Source: Auriscalpium vulgare | Lineage: Eukaryota > Basidiomycota > Agaricomycetes > Russulales > Auriscalpiaceae | Direction: 5' to 3' | Assembly (NCBI GenBank): GCA_019915015.1 | Contig: JAHBBC010000006.1 | Location: forward strand, 1,550,001-1,614,000 | DNA length: 64,000 nucleotides | Part shown: positions 24,255 to 34,471 of the stretch, one piece after another | Layout: the number at the start of each line of letters is the position of its first letter | Position numbering within the stretch: the first letter of the stretch is position 1 | The notes under the pieces: model-generated | Seen by the model: only the letters and a program-made list of their open reading frames with translations | Database searches by the model: none | Told to the model about the DNA's origin: nothing | Translations under genes and position numbers: made by a program

Positions 24255-25739
24255 ATGCGATCGCGTGGCTCCTCCGTCTCTTCAGCTTCAAGCTCTACAT
24301 CTTCTACCTCTTCCCCAGGTTCTTTTGCGGGCTTGTCTTCTAAACCGTCCGCATCCCATGAAATCACCGGCAAACGCAAACGTGCCGTCGAGGACGAGGA
24401 CGACTCAGACAACTCAGACGCGAGCGACTCTGACTCCGAGGCCGAGGTCTCAGCACTGTCTCATGCTGCCAAGCGGAAGCAAAAGAAACTGTTAAAGCGT
24501 CAAGCTGATTCGACGGAGTCGAAGAAGAGCACAAACGGCGGCAAGTCGACCGCGGCTGAACCATCCAAGCGTCAGAACTCCGTGTGGGTGGGCAACCTCG
24601 CCTTCAAGACTACACCAGACGCATTGAGGCAGTTCTTTGATGGTGTGGGGGAGATTACACGGGTGCATTTGCCCACCAAGGCAGCACCACCGAAGGGCTC
24701 TGGCGGTCCACCGAGGAAGGAAAATCGCGGGTCCGTGCAGCCTTCCCATGACTGACGTCGCTGTGTCTCATTCTCAATGCCTAGCTTTGCATATGTCGAC
24801 TTTGCGACTCCGAAGGCTAAAGCTGCGGCAATAGCCTTGTCCGAGAAGAATCTCGACGGTCGCCGACTGCTGATCAAAGATGGTACGTCGATGTCTCGGC
24901 GTTTCCACATTCTCCCTGACCGTTTTGCTAGGCGATGACTTCACCGGCCGTCCTGAGGCACCTAAAGCCTCCCCCGAAGACGCCGAAGGCGCAACATCCG
25001 CCCCCAAAACCCCAGGGCTCTCGAAAAGTGCGCAAAAGATCCTTGCGACTCAAAAGCTTCCTCCAGCCCCCACCCTCTTCCTCGGTAATCTCGGCTTTGA
25101 AACCACAGAAGATTCGATTCGACAACTGTTCGAAATCCACAGAAAACCTGCACCCAAAAAGGAGGGCGAAGACGGCGAGAAGGACGTTTGGCTACGGAAG
25201 GTCCGCATGGGAACCTTCGAAGACACGGGCCACTGCAAAGGGTGTGTTCCCTGCTCGTTTATGCAATCATTATTGATGAACGTCACATTAGGTTCGCATT
25301 CCTGGACTTCACCAAGATAGACCACGCGACCGCTGCTCTCGTCAATCCCAAAAACCATCAACTCAATGGTCGAAAACTGGTGGTCGAGTATGCTTCCGCT
25401 GACGCTGTCCGGCGCGGTGGTGGCGGCCCACGGCCGCTGAGGAGTAATGAACGCCCGGACAAGCGGGTTGGCCCACGGCAGATGCGCAAGAAGCCGCAGG
25501 TTGAAAAGGCGGCTTTGATAGCGCAAGACGAGGCCGCAACTGCCCCGGAGAAACCAGCTGGCGCGGTAAAATTTCCGCCCGAGAAAGGTGCTGAGAAATA
25601 CAAGTCTGGGCCAGGCGGGGATCGCAAGGAGCGGGGGAATAAAAGGCGGGCGGCACCAGGTGCTGCATTGGCTATGGCCAAACGCGAGCAGGTATCGATT
25701 GTGCCGAGCTCAGGCAAGCGTATCGTCTTCGACGACTAG
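24255..25739 (+). CDS. nucleolar RNA-binding protein, two RRMs (Nop13/Rnp24-like)
   Basis: Probably a pre-rRNA processing factor of the nucleolus. After a Ser-rich start and an acidic stretch (EDEDDSDNSDASDSDSEAE, about 24390-24450) come basic residues of nuclear-signal type (KRKQKKLLKR). RRM1 has RNP2 VWVGNLAF (24584-24607) and RNP1-like FAYVDFATP (about 24784). RRM2 has LFLGNLGF (25076-25099) and FAFLDFT (about 25293). The tail is basic, rich in Arg and Lys (KERGNKRRAAPGAALAMAKR), and ends RIVFDD with TAG at 25739. Introns lie at about 24731-24783, 24881-24931 and 25240-25291. The chosen ATG (MRSRGSSVSS) begins the low-complexity N-terminus; an in-frame ATG exists at 24192. The two-RRM layout fits budding yeast Nop13 or fission yeast Rnp24; a Nop12-type protein is the alternative. 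Confidence 0.82.
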
Positions 25740-25864
25740 CAGCCGTATAATAGCATGTGTATGTACTGTTTGCTAGTGATATCAGCATGGCTAGGGCTAC
25801 AAGGACCGTGAATGTGTGTTATGTGTGTGGGGAGCTCGCAGAAAGCTACATATGTAGCCGTGAA

Positions 25865-27980
25865 TCATTGTTCCTCTTCCTCAACAATACCGACCTCGTA
25901 CTCCCCGCAGACATCCCATCGAGAACCCACAGCAGCGGCCGACACGTACTTCACGAAATGCATGACACCTTCATCGCGCAGCACCAGGAGCAAGCGATTG
26001 AACCCAGGTTGCACGGTCAGCAAGGTACCATCTTCCTCGTCCTCGTCCTCGTCATCTTCATGCATGGATGTATCATCGTGTGAGCTGTGGGGGCTAGACC
26101 TTCGGTGACCGTTGGTTCCGTTTCCGTTAGATGAATGGTGATCAGCGGGAGGCCGCGGTGCCTGTTTGGCGCCAGAACGGTACACCGCTGGATCATCCTC
26201 TTCGCCGTGGGGGGCCATGTAGCACTGCCGTTCCGCAGGATCAGCGGTAGTTGCTACCCAGTCAAGGAGTACGTACCTCCCAGCCTCCCCATTCGCCTGT
26301 CAGCCAGCCCTGCGGCTCGCCGGCTTGTTTCCCTTTTCCGGCGCTGTCCCCTGGATCGCTGTCTGTCGGTGTCAGGCCGAGCACCACGTCGAGCCTCGCC
26401 TCTTTCGCTTCGCTCGTAGCCAGGGTGTAGCCTAGGCCTGGGATGAAGCGTCTGGCCTCCACCGCGTGCCGCAGGGGCAGCATTTGCGAAACTATGGCCA
26501 GCCATGCACGATAAGCAGAAGAGGGGAAGAGTTCATCCTGCAGAGATCGAATGATGCCTTCTGGTGTTTGCGCGGCACGAGGAGACACGGCGCCCGAAGG
26601 CCCGCCCTCCCTATGCGGCTCCAGAACGTTGTAGCGTCGTTTGTGGGGAGGACCCTTGATAATCCAGCCGTTACCGGCGCCGGTGATGTGAGGGGGGATT
26701 TTACCGCCGCGCTCTTTCCCTAGACCGTCCCTGTTATCTACGTCCCGCAGACCGGTTCTCAGTTTGTCGGCGATGGGCGCGCACAAGAAGTCGTGAAGCT
26801 CGAGAGAGGACTCTTCGACGAAGCGGGAAGCAAGCGCCTTCATTGTTCGCGGCTGCAGGTAGACGGGGTTGAGGAATTCGCTGAGGAAAGAAATATCATC
26901 CTCGGTGAGTCGAGAGTCGGGTAATGGAGTGTCCACGGTGTCAGGGTATGCCTTGAAAGAGGTCGATGTTGACGTCTGCGCATCGACCAAAAGATAATGT
27001 TAGCCGGAAGACGGGCGACGCGTCTGATCTTCAGGCTCACCAGTTGGTCACGCGAGCTAGGGAGGTCAGGCACGATTTCGCCCTCGTACCCGTCTTCCCC
27101 TGGCTGCGCTGCGTGAAACCAGCCGCTGATGCTCAGACGTTGTCGGCCGTCCTCTGCTTCCCCGACCACGACCTCCTCTACCGCGTGGAAACTGCGCCCC
27201 GGCTGGACTTCAAAGAAGATGAACTGATTCCAGCTCGGTGGGATGGATTTGGCTGGAATAGGCTCTGGCTCTAGAATACCATCCTCGCCTTCGGTGACAG
27301 GATAAAGTTCCAGCGCGCCGCCCCATTCCTTCTTCCACATTTGATAATGTGGCAGAGGCATGTAAAGGATGTAAGACACGCGGCGAGTGCCGATGACATC
27401 GTCATGGTTGAGTAGATGGCAGCCCTTTCGGTAAGTGTTGACAGACATGTCCTGCTTGATCCCGGATAGCGGCGCGCAACCAGTTACGGTGCGCAGAAAC
27501 TGGCGGAAAACTGGGGAATAGAGCGCATTCCGGAGTTTGAGGATGTGGGGCAGGAGCGAGATTTGCTCGTCCGAGAGGTACGACAAGGACGCCAGATCGC
27601 CTGTCTGATTGACCTGAGGGAGTCGGTGCGGGACGGTGTTGGAGTGCGATCGAACGCGGCCATGACATTCGGAGACACACCTTGTAGATGTCGGTCTCTT
27701 TTTCAGTGAAGTGCAGCTCGCTCAAGCACTCGTCCTTGACCTTCTGGAGCAGATCGTCCTGGAAGAGCTTGTCGATGAGAGCGTACTTGAAGGGCTCGCT
27801 GGTGGTGTATGTGCTGTGCAGGCGATGGACATGGCTCGGGTCGAAGACATTGGGGGCAAAGCTAGCGAGGTGGTCGTCTGGAGGGGGGAGGGGGGATGCA
27901 TGGGCTATTTTGAGGCGTTTTATGAGGTTAGAATCCTGGTCGGTCTCTGCGGAGGGCGAGCGAGCGCGGGTCTTGGCCAT
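25865..27980 (-). CDS. OFD1: prolyl dihydroxylase of the Ofd1/Tpa1 family
   Basis: A 2-oxoglutarate- and Fe(II)-dependent oxygenase. Tpa1 hydroxylates ribosomal protein Rps23, and fission yeast Ofd1 controls SREBP turnover with oxygen. Starting at MAKTRARSPSAETDQDSN (27980), the N-terminal domain has FKYALIDKLFQDDLLQKVKD. The double-stranded beta-helix core shows VNTYRKGCHLLNHDDVIGTR (about 27450-27390) with the HxD iron ligands, VSYILYMP, the distal His in GRSFHAVEEV (about 27195) and the 2-oxoglutarate Arg in RLSISGWFHAA (about 27140-27110). The second, non-catalytic C-terminal domain follows (LSEFLNPVYLQPRTMKAL, 26910-26850). The end has an acidic run (HEDDEDEDEEDGTLLTVQ) and YEVGIVEEEEQ, with the stop at 25865. 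Short introns lie near 27680-27610, 27050-26980 and 26280-26215. All iron ligands are present. Confidence 0.92.
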
Positions 27981-28251
27981 GCTGAGATGGGTGCAGAAGG
28001 GGAAGATGCAGCCAAGGAGGGACAGGGACTAAATAATGCATTTTTTCCCTTGCGCGCAAAGGCTAGACCCGCACCGAAATGCGAACAACTCTGATTGCTC
28101 GATGATCGCTCGACGAGAGCCGCGATTCGCTGACGTCGTCCGGTCTGGATGTCTGCCGCGGCACACCCAGGCTCGCGCCCTCATTGGGCCATGCATCCCC
28201 GACACGCCCAGTCCAACACAATCTATTCCGTACAGACACCGGTAACAACCT

Positions 28252-29199
28252 CTAGTCCTTGTACTTCTCCGTCCCCTCGCCCCGTCGCGAAGGCGAATGG
28301 CGGTGCTGCCGCGCGGGCGGCCGCGCGGGCACCCACGCCTCCCGCGCATTCAGCCCCCGCGCATCTCGCTCCGTCAGTTTGCTCGGCGCGTACACAACCG
28401 GCGTCTCTTGCGCTGACCCGCCAGGGCTGCCACCTGGCGTCGACGACGTCGGACTCGGAAGGAGGTAGATGCGCTGCAGAGGTCCATCTTTGTGCGCACG
28501 GGCACAGTGGGTCGGGAGCCCACTTGAGGACCGCGTGATATACGCGTAGTGTTTCGATACTGCGATGACGAAGTGCAGCTGTTGCAAGCGGACTATGAGA
28601 ACACGAGAGCAGCGACAGCGATTCAGACTCACCCGAACCGCGATGACGATGGTCATTACAACCACAAACGCGACCACCGCATTTTCGAACACCTGCTCGC
28701 AGTTCTCCAGATTCAAGCCCATCTCCGTCAGCTCCCTCATCAAGTCGGAATGCAGCGACAACTCTTCGCAGATGCCGGATCGAACGGAAGAGTAGCGGAA
28801 TGAGGCGTAGGTCACAAAAAGTGTGGTGAGCGTGCAGAATGTGAAGTCTGCAACGGAGTAGTCGCGATAGAAGCGGATGTATGCTGGGATGCCCTGCATA
28901 GGAAGCTCGTTTAGAGTGTAATTCCGGGCACGCAGACGACAAGTACACCATACCTTGATGATGCCAACGACTCCTATGGCGCTGGCGACCGCCGCTGTCG
29001 CAACATATGCAAGTGACAGTGTGCCAACAAGCCGGACGCTGTTGACGACCCAAAGATCGACAGAACCCTCCCACTCACTCTCCGCCTCCCACCTGAAGGA
29101 GCGCCAGAGCGTGAAGAACTGGACGGTGAGGGCGAAGTTTATGCAGGCTCCCGCGAGGGAGATGATCAAGGCGGCGGTCCTGTTCCACCGGTGGTGCAT
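28252..29199 (-). CDS. four-helix membrane protein, function unknown
   Basis: A basidiomycete-type hypothetical protein I do not recognise by function. MHHRWNRTAALIISLAGACI begins the first helix. Further hydrophobic stretches are LVGTLSLAYVATAAVASAIG, VADFTFCTLTTLFVTYASF and VVAFVVVMTIVIAV. Between helices 3 and 4 is a polar loop with two Cys (SGICEEL, LENCEQVF). The cytosolic tail has LHFVIAVSKHYAYITRSS, QRIYLLPSPTSSTPGG and a basic end (ARQHRHSPSRRGEGTEKYKD). Two likely introns have lengths divisible by three: about 28954-28895 (GTATGG..GCAG) and about 28631-28578 (GTGAGT..ACAG, 54 bp). The frame therefore stays open through them, and a longer unspliced reading is possible. The start at 29199 is the first Met next to the first helix. 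Confidence 0.6.
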   Translation of the reverse strand: MHHRWNRTAALIISLAGACINFALTVQFFTLWRSFRWEAESEWEGSVDLWVVNSVRLVGTLSLAYVATAAVASAIGVVGIIKVWCTCRLRARNYTLNELPMQGIPAYIRFYRDYSVADFTFCTLTTLFVTYASFRYSSVRSGICEELSLHSDLMRELTEMGLNLENCEQVFENAVVAFVVVMTIVIAVRVSLNRCRCSRVLIVRLQQLHFVIAVSKHYAYITRSSSGLPTHCARAHKDGPLQRIYLLPSPTSSTPGGSPGGSAQETPVVYAPSKLTERDARGLNAREAWVPARPPARQHRHSPSRRGEGTEKYKD

Positions 29200-29464
29200 G
29201 GCCGTCAAGACGAAGGATGTGCGGGAAAGGTGAGGCAAGCGACAGTGGGAAGGCAATCCGACGGACAACAACGACTAAGCCCATTCGGCACGTCCGGCAG
29301 GCGGTATCGGCCGACTCTCGCACAATTTATCCTTGCACTCTCCCAGCGGCATCATTCAGTCATCCTACGTTGCTGTCAACCTCCAAGAGTTTACTCATAC
29401 GGCCCTGCTATCGTACACTCGTCACTTTCAAACACACATCCCAGCCCCAACTATCGACTTCCAG

Positions 29465-30368
29465 TTAATGTCCATTGGCTTGCTGCTGCGCCCGGGCCTT
29501 TCTCTGTTCATCTGCGGCTATAACATCTTGCCACGTATGGTCCCCAGTGTGGATCTGCTCATCATGAAGTCGCCGCTGTGACGATCTGGCTTGCAACTCA
29601 CCGGCTGCGCCGCGTCCTCCACGTCACGTCGATAGCCTCGGGTGCGCGAGACCGCTGCCGCCGCGATCACGATCCCGATCGTGAGCCCCTGCGACCACAT
29701 ACGGGCCTGGACAACCTGCGCAGCGAACTCTGATGAGCAGTCGATGCTCACCAGTCAAATTTGGGCAAACCTTCTGCGATAACGACTGGTAACTGTGCCG
29801 AACGCATATTCAGCCACGGCAGTACAAGGGCACTCGATCAACTTACGGATCTCGCATGATGTATCCAAATGCCCCAGTGATCCCTACCGCCCAGCACCCT
29901 GCAATGAAGCTGAACTGGTGACGCGCCGTCACGTCGAGTGCCTTTTCCATGATGTTCATGTTTTCCCATTTCTGCTCCGCCCTGTTCTTGACAATGTCTA
30001 GTTGGTCTTTCCCCGCATCATGCCTACATAATCGGTCAAGCTACGCCATGTATGAATACAAACGAATGCGCACCACTGTGTTTCCTCGAATTTTCTGCCA
30101 GCTGTTTCCGCCGAGATAACGAAAGAAGGGATTGCGACGAGGACGACACCCAAGGCCTTGAGAGACGGAGGAAGGGCGCGGTAGTAGGGCCAGCGTCTGT
30201 TTGCTACGTAGCTGGCGGGCAGGGCGGCGGCGAGGCCACCCAGAAGGCCTTTGGCGCCACCGGCGGCCACCGCCCGCTGGTGCTCTTGCAGCAGCTCTGC
30301 TTTGGACTTTCGATGGTCGTGTGAACCGTGCGATCGAAGAAAGCAGCAAGCAGACAGACCTTGGACAT
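29465..30368 (-). CDS. Rcf2-type HIG1 domain protein, paralogue B
   Basis: Parallels paralogue A (19864-20686) segment by segment: GLLGGLAAALPASYVANRRW and ALPPSLKALGVVLVAIPSFV at the N-terminus, then HQFSFIAGCWAVGITGAFGY and QKVVQARMWSQGLTIGIVIA in the HIG1 domain. The tail differs (RGYRRDVEDAAQP, then an Ala/Gln-rich end with TAA at 29465). Exon 1 appears to be only MSK (30368-30360), joined to SKAELLQEHQRAV over an intron ending GAAAG. Compared with A there is one extra intron, which isolates a 22-bp exon (about 29792-29771) encoding roughly YQSLSQK. It is likely mitochondrial, and functional overlap or specialisation with A cannot be judged. Confidence is good for the family, moderate for the small exons. 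Confidence 0.8.
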
Positions 30369-30448
30369 GGCGACGGCGGTGGTTTCTGTGGCGGCGGAGG
30401 GAAAAGACACGCGGTTCTGAGAGAGTTGCGCCTTGCATATTGGATACG

Positions 30449-30457
30449 TATATATAT
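30449..30457. promoter_or_regulatory. TATA-like AT tract between divergent starts
   Basis: TATATATAT lies 81 bp upstream of the Rcf2-B ATG (30368, minus) and 113 bp upstream of the NR2C2AP-like ATG (30570, plus). Either gene or both could use it. Confidence 0.35.
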
Positions 30458-30569
30458 GAGGACATGTGTGAGGACATCGTCAATGAAGTCATCGCACACC
30501 GTGGTCCGGGACCCAAGCACGCGGCGTCGCGGCCGGCTGCCCACCTTCCGCGCAGCTTGCATTCATACG

Positions 30570-31116
30570 ATGACTACCCAACCCATCTCTCTCATCAACG
30601 CCCAAGCCAAGATCAAGTATGCAAACCAATATCCTACAACCCAGACGTACTGACGGATGTACAGAGTCAGCTCAACTCTGGACAAGTCAGTTGGAAGAAA
30701 ATGCCTTACGGATGGAAGTCCCGAGACTTGCTGGACATCTCAACAGGCAAGTACTGTAGAACTCGTTGCAGACAGCAACCCAGGCCGTTATTTACACACT
30801 GAACACCTGTCAGGGTCTGCCGCAATACATACAAGCGTCCTTTTCCTCCCCTGCACTGCCCAAACGCGTCACCCTGACCTTTCAAGGCGGGTTTGCGGGC
30901 ACTCGGTGCTGCCTCGATATTCAATACCCAGGATCGCCCGAATGGCATACATGGACGCGCATATACCCCGAGGACGTCAATCGAAAACAGTCTTTCGACC
31001 TTGAGGGAGAGAACCAACCGGTTGCAACCCTGAGACTTGTCTTCGAAGAGAGCTCGGATTTCTTTGGGCGCATCACTGTCTACGATCTACAGATTGAAGG
31101 CACATGGGTGTCCTGA
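30570..31116 (+). CDS. NR2C2-associated protein homologue (NR2C2AP/TRA16-like)
   Basis: A small protein with an F5/8 type C (galactose-binding-like) fold. Human NR2C2AP has the same order of motifs: VSSTLDKSVGRKCLTDGSPE with ETCWTSQQG, then LTFQGGFAGTRC, YPEDVNRKQSF, LRLVFEESSDFFGRITVYDL, ending EGTWVS with TGA at 31116. Its role in fungi is not known to me; the animal protein was described as a nuclear receptor partner, yet fungi lack such receptors, so the ancestral function must differ. Intron 1 is about 30617-30663. Intron 2 (about 30748-30814) has a GC donor (CAACAG|GCAAGT) and ends CTGTCAG. The start MTTQPISLINAQAKIK at 30570 gives a protein close to the human length. Confidence 0.85.
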
Positions 31117-31492
31117 CAAGGTGCAGCCGTTGTCTGGAACAGGTTCGCGGCGCGTTGTTGTATTGTTGGGTACGATTCGCTTTTGTACTTCACAAACAAC
31201 GTATCTGACAATTGTACTTTCTATAGGCAACTTTCGAATCAAAACATGTGCCTGACAACTTCCTTTTGTGCTACGTGAGGTCGCGTATCACCGCTTGGTG
31301 TCCGGCCTTGTCCGGCTCATCCAGACAACACCTTCCGAGCTGGTCTGTTCGCCAACGGCTGTACGCAAAATACCACAGGCGACCTTTTTGTAATCACTCC
31401 AGGGTCAATGAAACCTACTCCAGACCGCAGTCTGACTTAAATGCTTGGACGCGCATGTAGCCTCATCCCTGCCTCACATCCTCCTTCCCATA
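31117..31492. other. intergenic region upstream of the kinase gene
   Basis: About 375 bp between the NR2C2AP-like stop and the kinase ATG. No gene or motif is recognised. Confidence 0.5.
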
Positions 31493-34311
31493 ATGTCTCT
31501 CAGACGGTTCCTTCGGAGACTCTTCCGTAGGAGACGCACCTTCACGCACGTTACCGCAGCGCAGGTCGCTGTTGGCGACAACGACCAAATCCTCCTCACG
31601 CAGGTCCCGGTTGCGCAAAACGACGATTTGGGCGACGTGACCAAGCACGTCTCGCAGTCCAATCACGAACTCGTGTTTGCTCAGGATGCACCAGGCTCCA
31701 ACGAAGACACGATCCAATGCCATGTTCCTCATCACGCCCCTTCATCGACCCCTAGTCGAACCTCTCACGACAAACCCCGTGTGGCGCAGCTGCACGACGA
31801 AGACAGATCCAATCCCGATGATCATAACGAACCTTACGAATCCACATCTATCTACTCAAGTGTCGTGGCGAATGCTGGCCATCACCCCCTCGACCTTCCT
31901 TCGGATAGCGCAGAGCAAATCAGCGCCCCCTGCAATTCGCCGGCTCTTCATCCATCGCCGTCTCGCACATCATTGGACAATGTGATCCCTCATCTATGGC
32001 TAAGCCCAGAGTTGGCTTCTGCGGCTTCCTTTCCACGCCATTTTGAAGATGGGACAGCATCCTCGTCGTCGCGAATATACAAGTCTCCGGGACACGAGCC
32101 GTACGGCCCCGCATGGACAGCAACCGCTACCCCAGCAGAATCGATGTCTCGGGGGACCGTGGACGAAGAAGGCTCGGAATCGTCTAGCGAGTACGGCTCC
32201 TTTGAGTCCGCCGCGCTTATCGCAAGGAATCACCCCCAAATTCTGTCTCAAATGTATCTGACGACCTCAAGCAACAAAAGATCAGTGCCCATGAGGAATG
32301 ATCCACCCCACACACGAGGCAACCGAACCCCTACCAATGACCACCATGATACCGGGGTAGATGCAGCGCCTCAGTCTTCGCATCTCACTCATGATCTGGT
32401 GCATTCGGTTCCTTCGGTTAACGCTAATACTACTGGAGAAGCTTCTACGTCTCAGACCCGCAGGGACCCAGGCGAGGAGACATCAGAGGGTTCTCTCAAT
32501 CAGTCCAGTCTAACCCCATCGTCCTCTTCTCCTTTGCTATCCCGTTCACGGACCCTGCGACCGACAGGACGTGACCGGGGACTAGCAGAGATACTCAGAC
32601 TCAGCCCTCCGCGTTCCAAATTTCTTGCGCCCGTTGACCTTCCTCCCTCGCGTGCCACCGGATCACGATTGCCATTGGCGAGTTCCAATGCCCATCCTAG
32701 CCCCCATTTGAGCGAGAGGACCGGGAAGCTTGGCTCCATGCATCGCGGGCCTTCGGGCAAGGTCTACCTCACCGACGGACGCATTCGCTATGAGCTAAGG
32801 GACGAGCTGGGGAAAGGCGGTTACGCGAAGGTGTTCTTAGCGACCACTCATGCCCTCGATCGGGATGACGCCAAAAATATACCTGCTGAGGTAGCTATCA
32901 AGGTGTACCACAAGGACAAGCTGCAGGACGATCGCTTTGGCGGTGGTATGTTTAATGCGGCTTTGGCAGAGAAGGACAGCTTGGCGACCCTCACGCAGGG
33001 TAGCGACGTACAAGGTGCCGTCCGTCTTATATCTTCTTTCCAGACAGATTTCTTCGTCTGCATAGCTATGGTCCGTTCTTTCAACTCACAGTATGCTCAT
33101 ATCGCTGATGGCTCTGTGCACTACACAGGAACTGTGCGTAGGCGACTTGAGGAAGCTCCAGGAAACCAATGTTTACAGAAAAATGGTGCTAGGGCCACTC
33201 ACTATCCGTAATTACGCTGCTGAACTGGTATGATGGTCTGCTCGATACAGCCCCGTGATATGATTCTGACCATGCGAACAGCTCATCTGCCTCGAGCAGC
33301 TCCACCTCCGAGGAATAGCTCACGGGGATCTCAAGCCGGACAACGTGCTCATCACACGTTCTGGGCATTTAGTACTTGCGGACTTCAACATCGCCAGCCG
33401 ATACGTTGCAGATCACAAGTCACCTTATCCACAGCACTTTCATCGAGTGGGCACCGTAGGCTATTTGGCCCCAGAGCACGTTTTATGCGACCATAAGAAC
33501 TGCGACGACCTAACGATCGACAAAAATCTTTTTTTTGCCAGTGAAATGTGGTCGTACGGCGTGATCATTGCAGAGCTGTGTTTAGATCGAGTGAGTACTC
33601 TTTGTACCATCTCAGCGCATTATTCAGAGCAGCGTATACAGTGTCTTATCCCGAATCTTTCATATACCCCATCAATGGACGAATATGGTGACTGTCTCAT
33701 GAAGTGGTCCTTCGAGACGTCAAACATAAAGGGCGTGGTGCCCGACGATTTGCATGACTTATTAAGCAAGGTCCGGACGACAGTATCCCACACCGTCTCT
33801 GATGTCGCTCCTGATCTCGTCCGTCAAATAGCTTCTCAAGGTAAACCCGCGGGAGCGTCTCAATCTGGAGGACGCCAAGGACCACCCTTTCTTTGCCGAG
33901 ATGTGCGTAGATCAGCTCGGAGGTACGGCAATGCGCTGACAGGCTGCTATCTTTCAGCGACTGGTACAAAATTGAGCAGCGTCAGTGGGAACGTGAGTGA
34001 ACGTCTGCGTGCTTCTAATCATGTATGCTCAACCTTTTACCCTTGCAGCTCCTAGGGCTATTCGGCTACCACGTGAACGTGGAACAGTGAACCTGAAGCA
34101 GTTGTTCTCAGCCTCAATGCCTAAGCGAGTGGCCAAGCCACCAACTCCTGCGCCGTCACGATATACGTCTGAGTTGGCGAGCACTGCGCCTGAGTCGGTG
34201 GGCACTGCACCTGGGGCATCAAATTTTTATGATTGGTCCCGCTTTGAGTGGTCCATTCTCGATGATCCAGATTCTTATCCGGTCAAGGGGCCCGTTGCGC
34301 GGCCAGGTTGA
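31493..34311 (+). CDS. atypical serine/threonine protein kinase
   Basis: The N-terminus is strongly basic (MSLRRFLRRLFRRRRTF), followed by about 400 disordered residues rich in Ser, Pro and Thr. The kinase domain starts near 32790: YELRDELGKGGYAKVFLAT (P-loop), EVAIKVYHK (catalytic Lys) and a candidate helix-C Glu in AEKDSLATLT. Introns near 33069-33130 and 33211-33282 precede the catalytic loop AHGDLKPDNVLI, which has HGD in place of HRD, and ADFNIASRYV, which has DFN in place of DFG. Then come GTVGYLAPEHV (APE intact), MWSYGVIIAELCLD and, after a 61-bp intron (about 33770-33830), NPRERLNLEDAKDHPFF. The last exon, reached through two more introns, encodes LFSASMPKRVAKPP and ends at TGA 34311. 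Lys and Asp are kept, so activity is possible. The closest kinase family cannot be named from motifs. Confidence 0.8.
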
Positions 34312-34471
34312 AGTACAATAAACGTTCGCTTCCTGGGTCGTGCGTTCGTGAGTTCGTAATTATTCATATATACATACTATCGACTATCTAGATCATGAAA
34401 GAGATGAATGACTTTGTACAGTGCATGTGGTATATAATCTCGGGGTATAATGTGATGATGTGTCCTCAGTA

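Noticed and set aside
26466..27274. plus-strand frames of 85-102 codons
   Set aside because: Antisense to the C-terminal domain of Ofd1.
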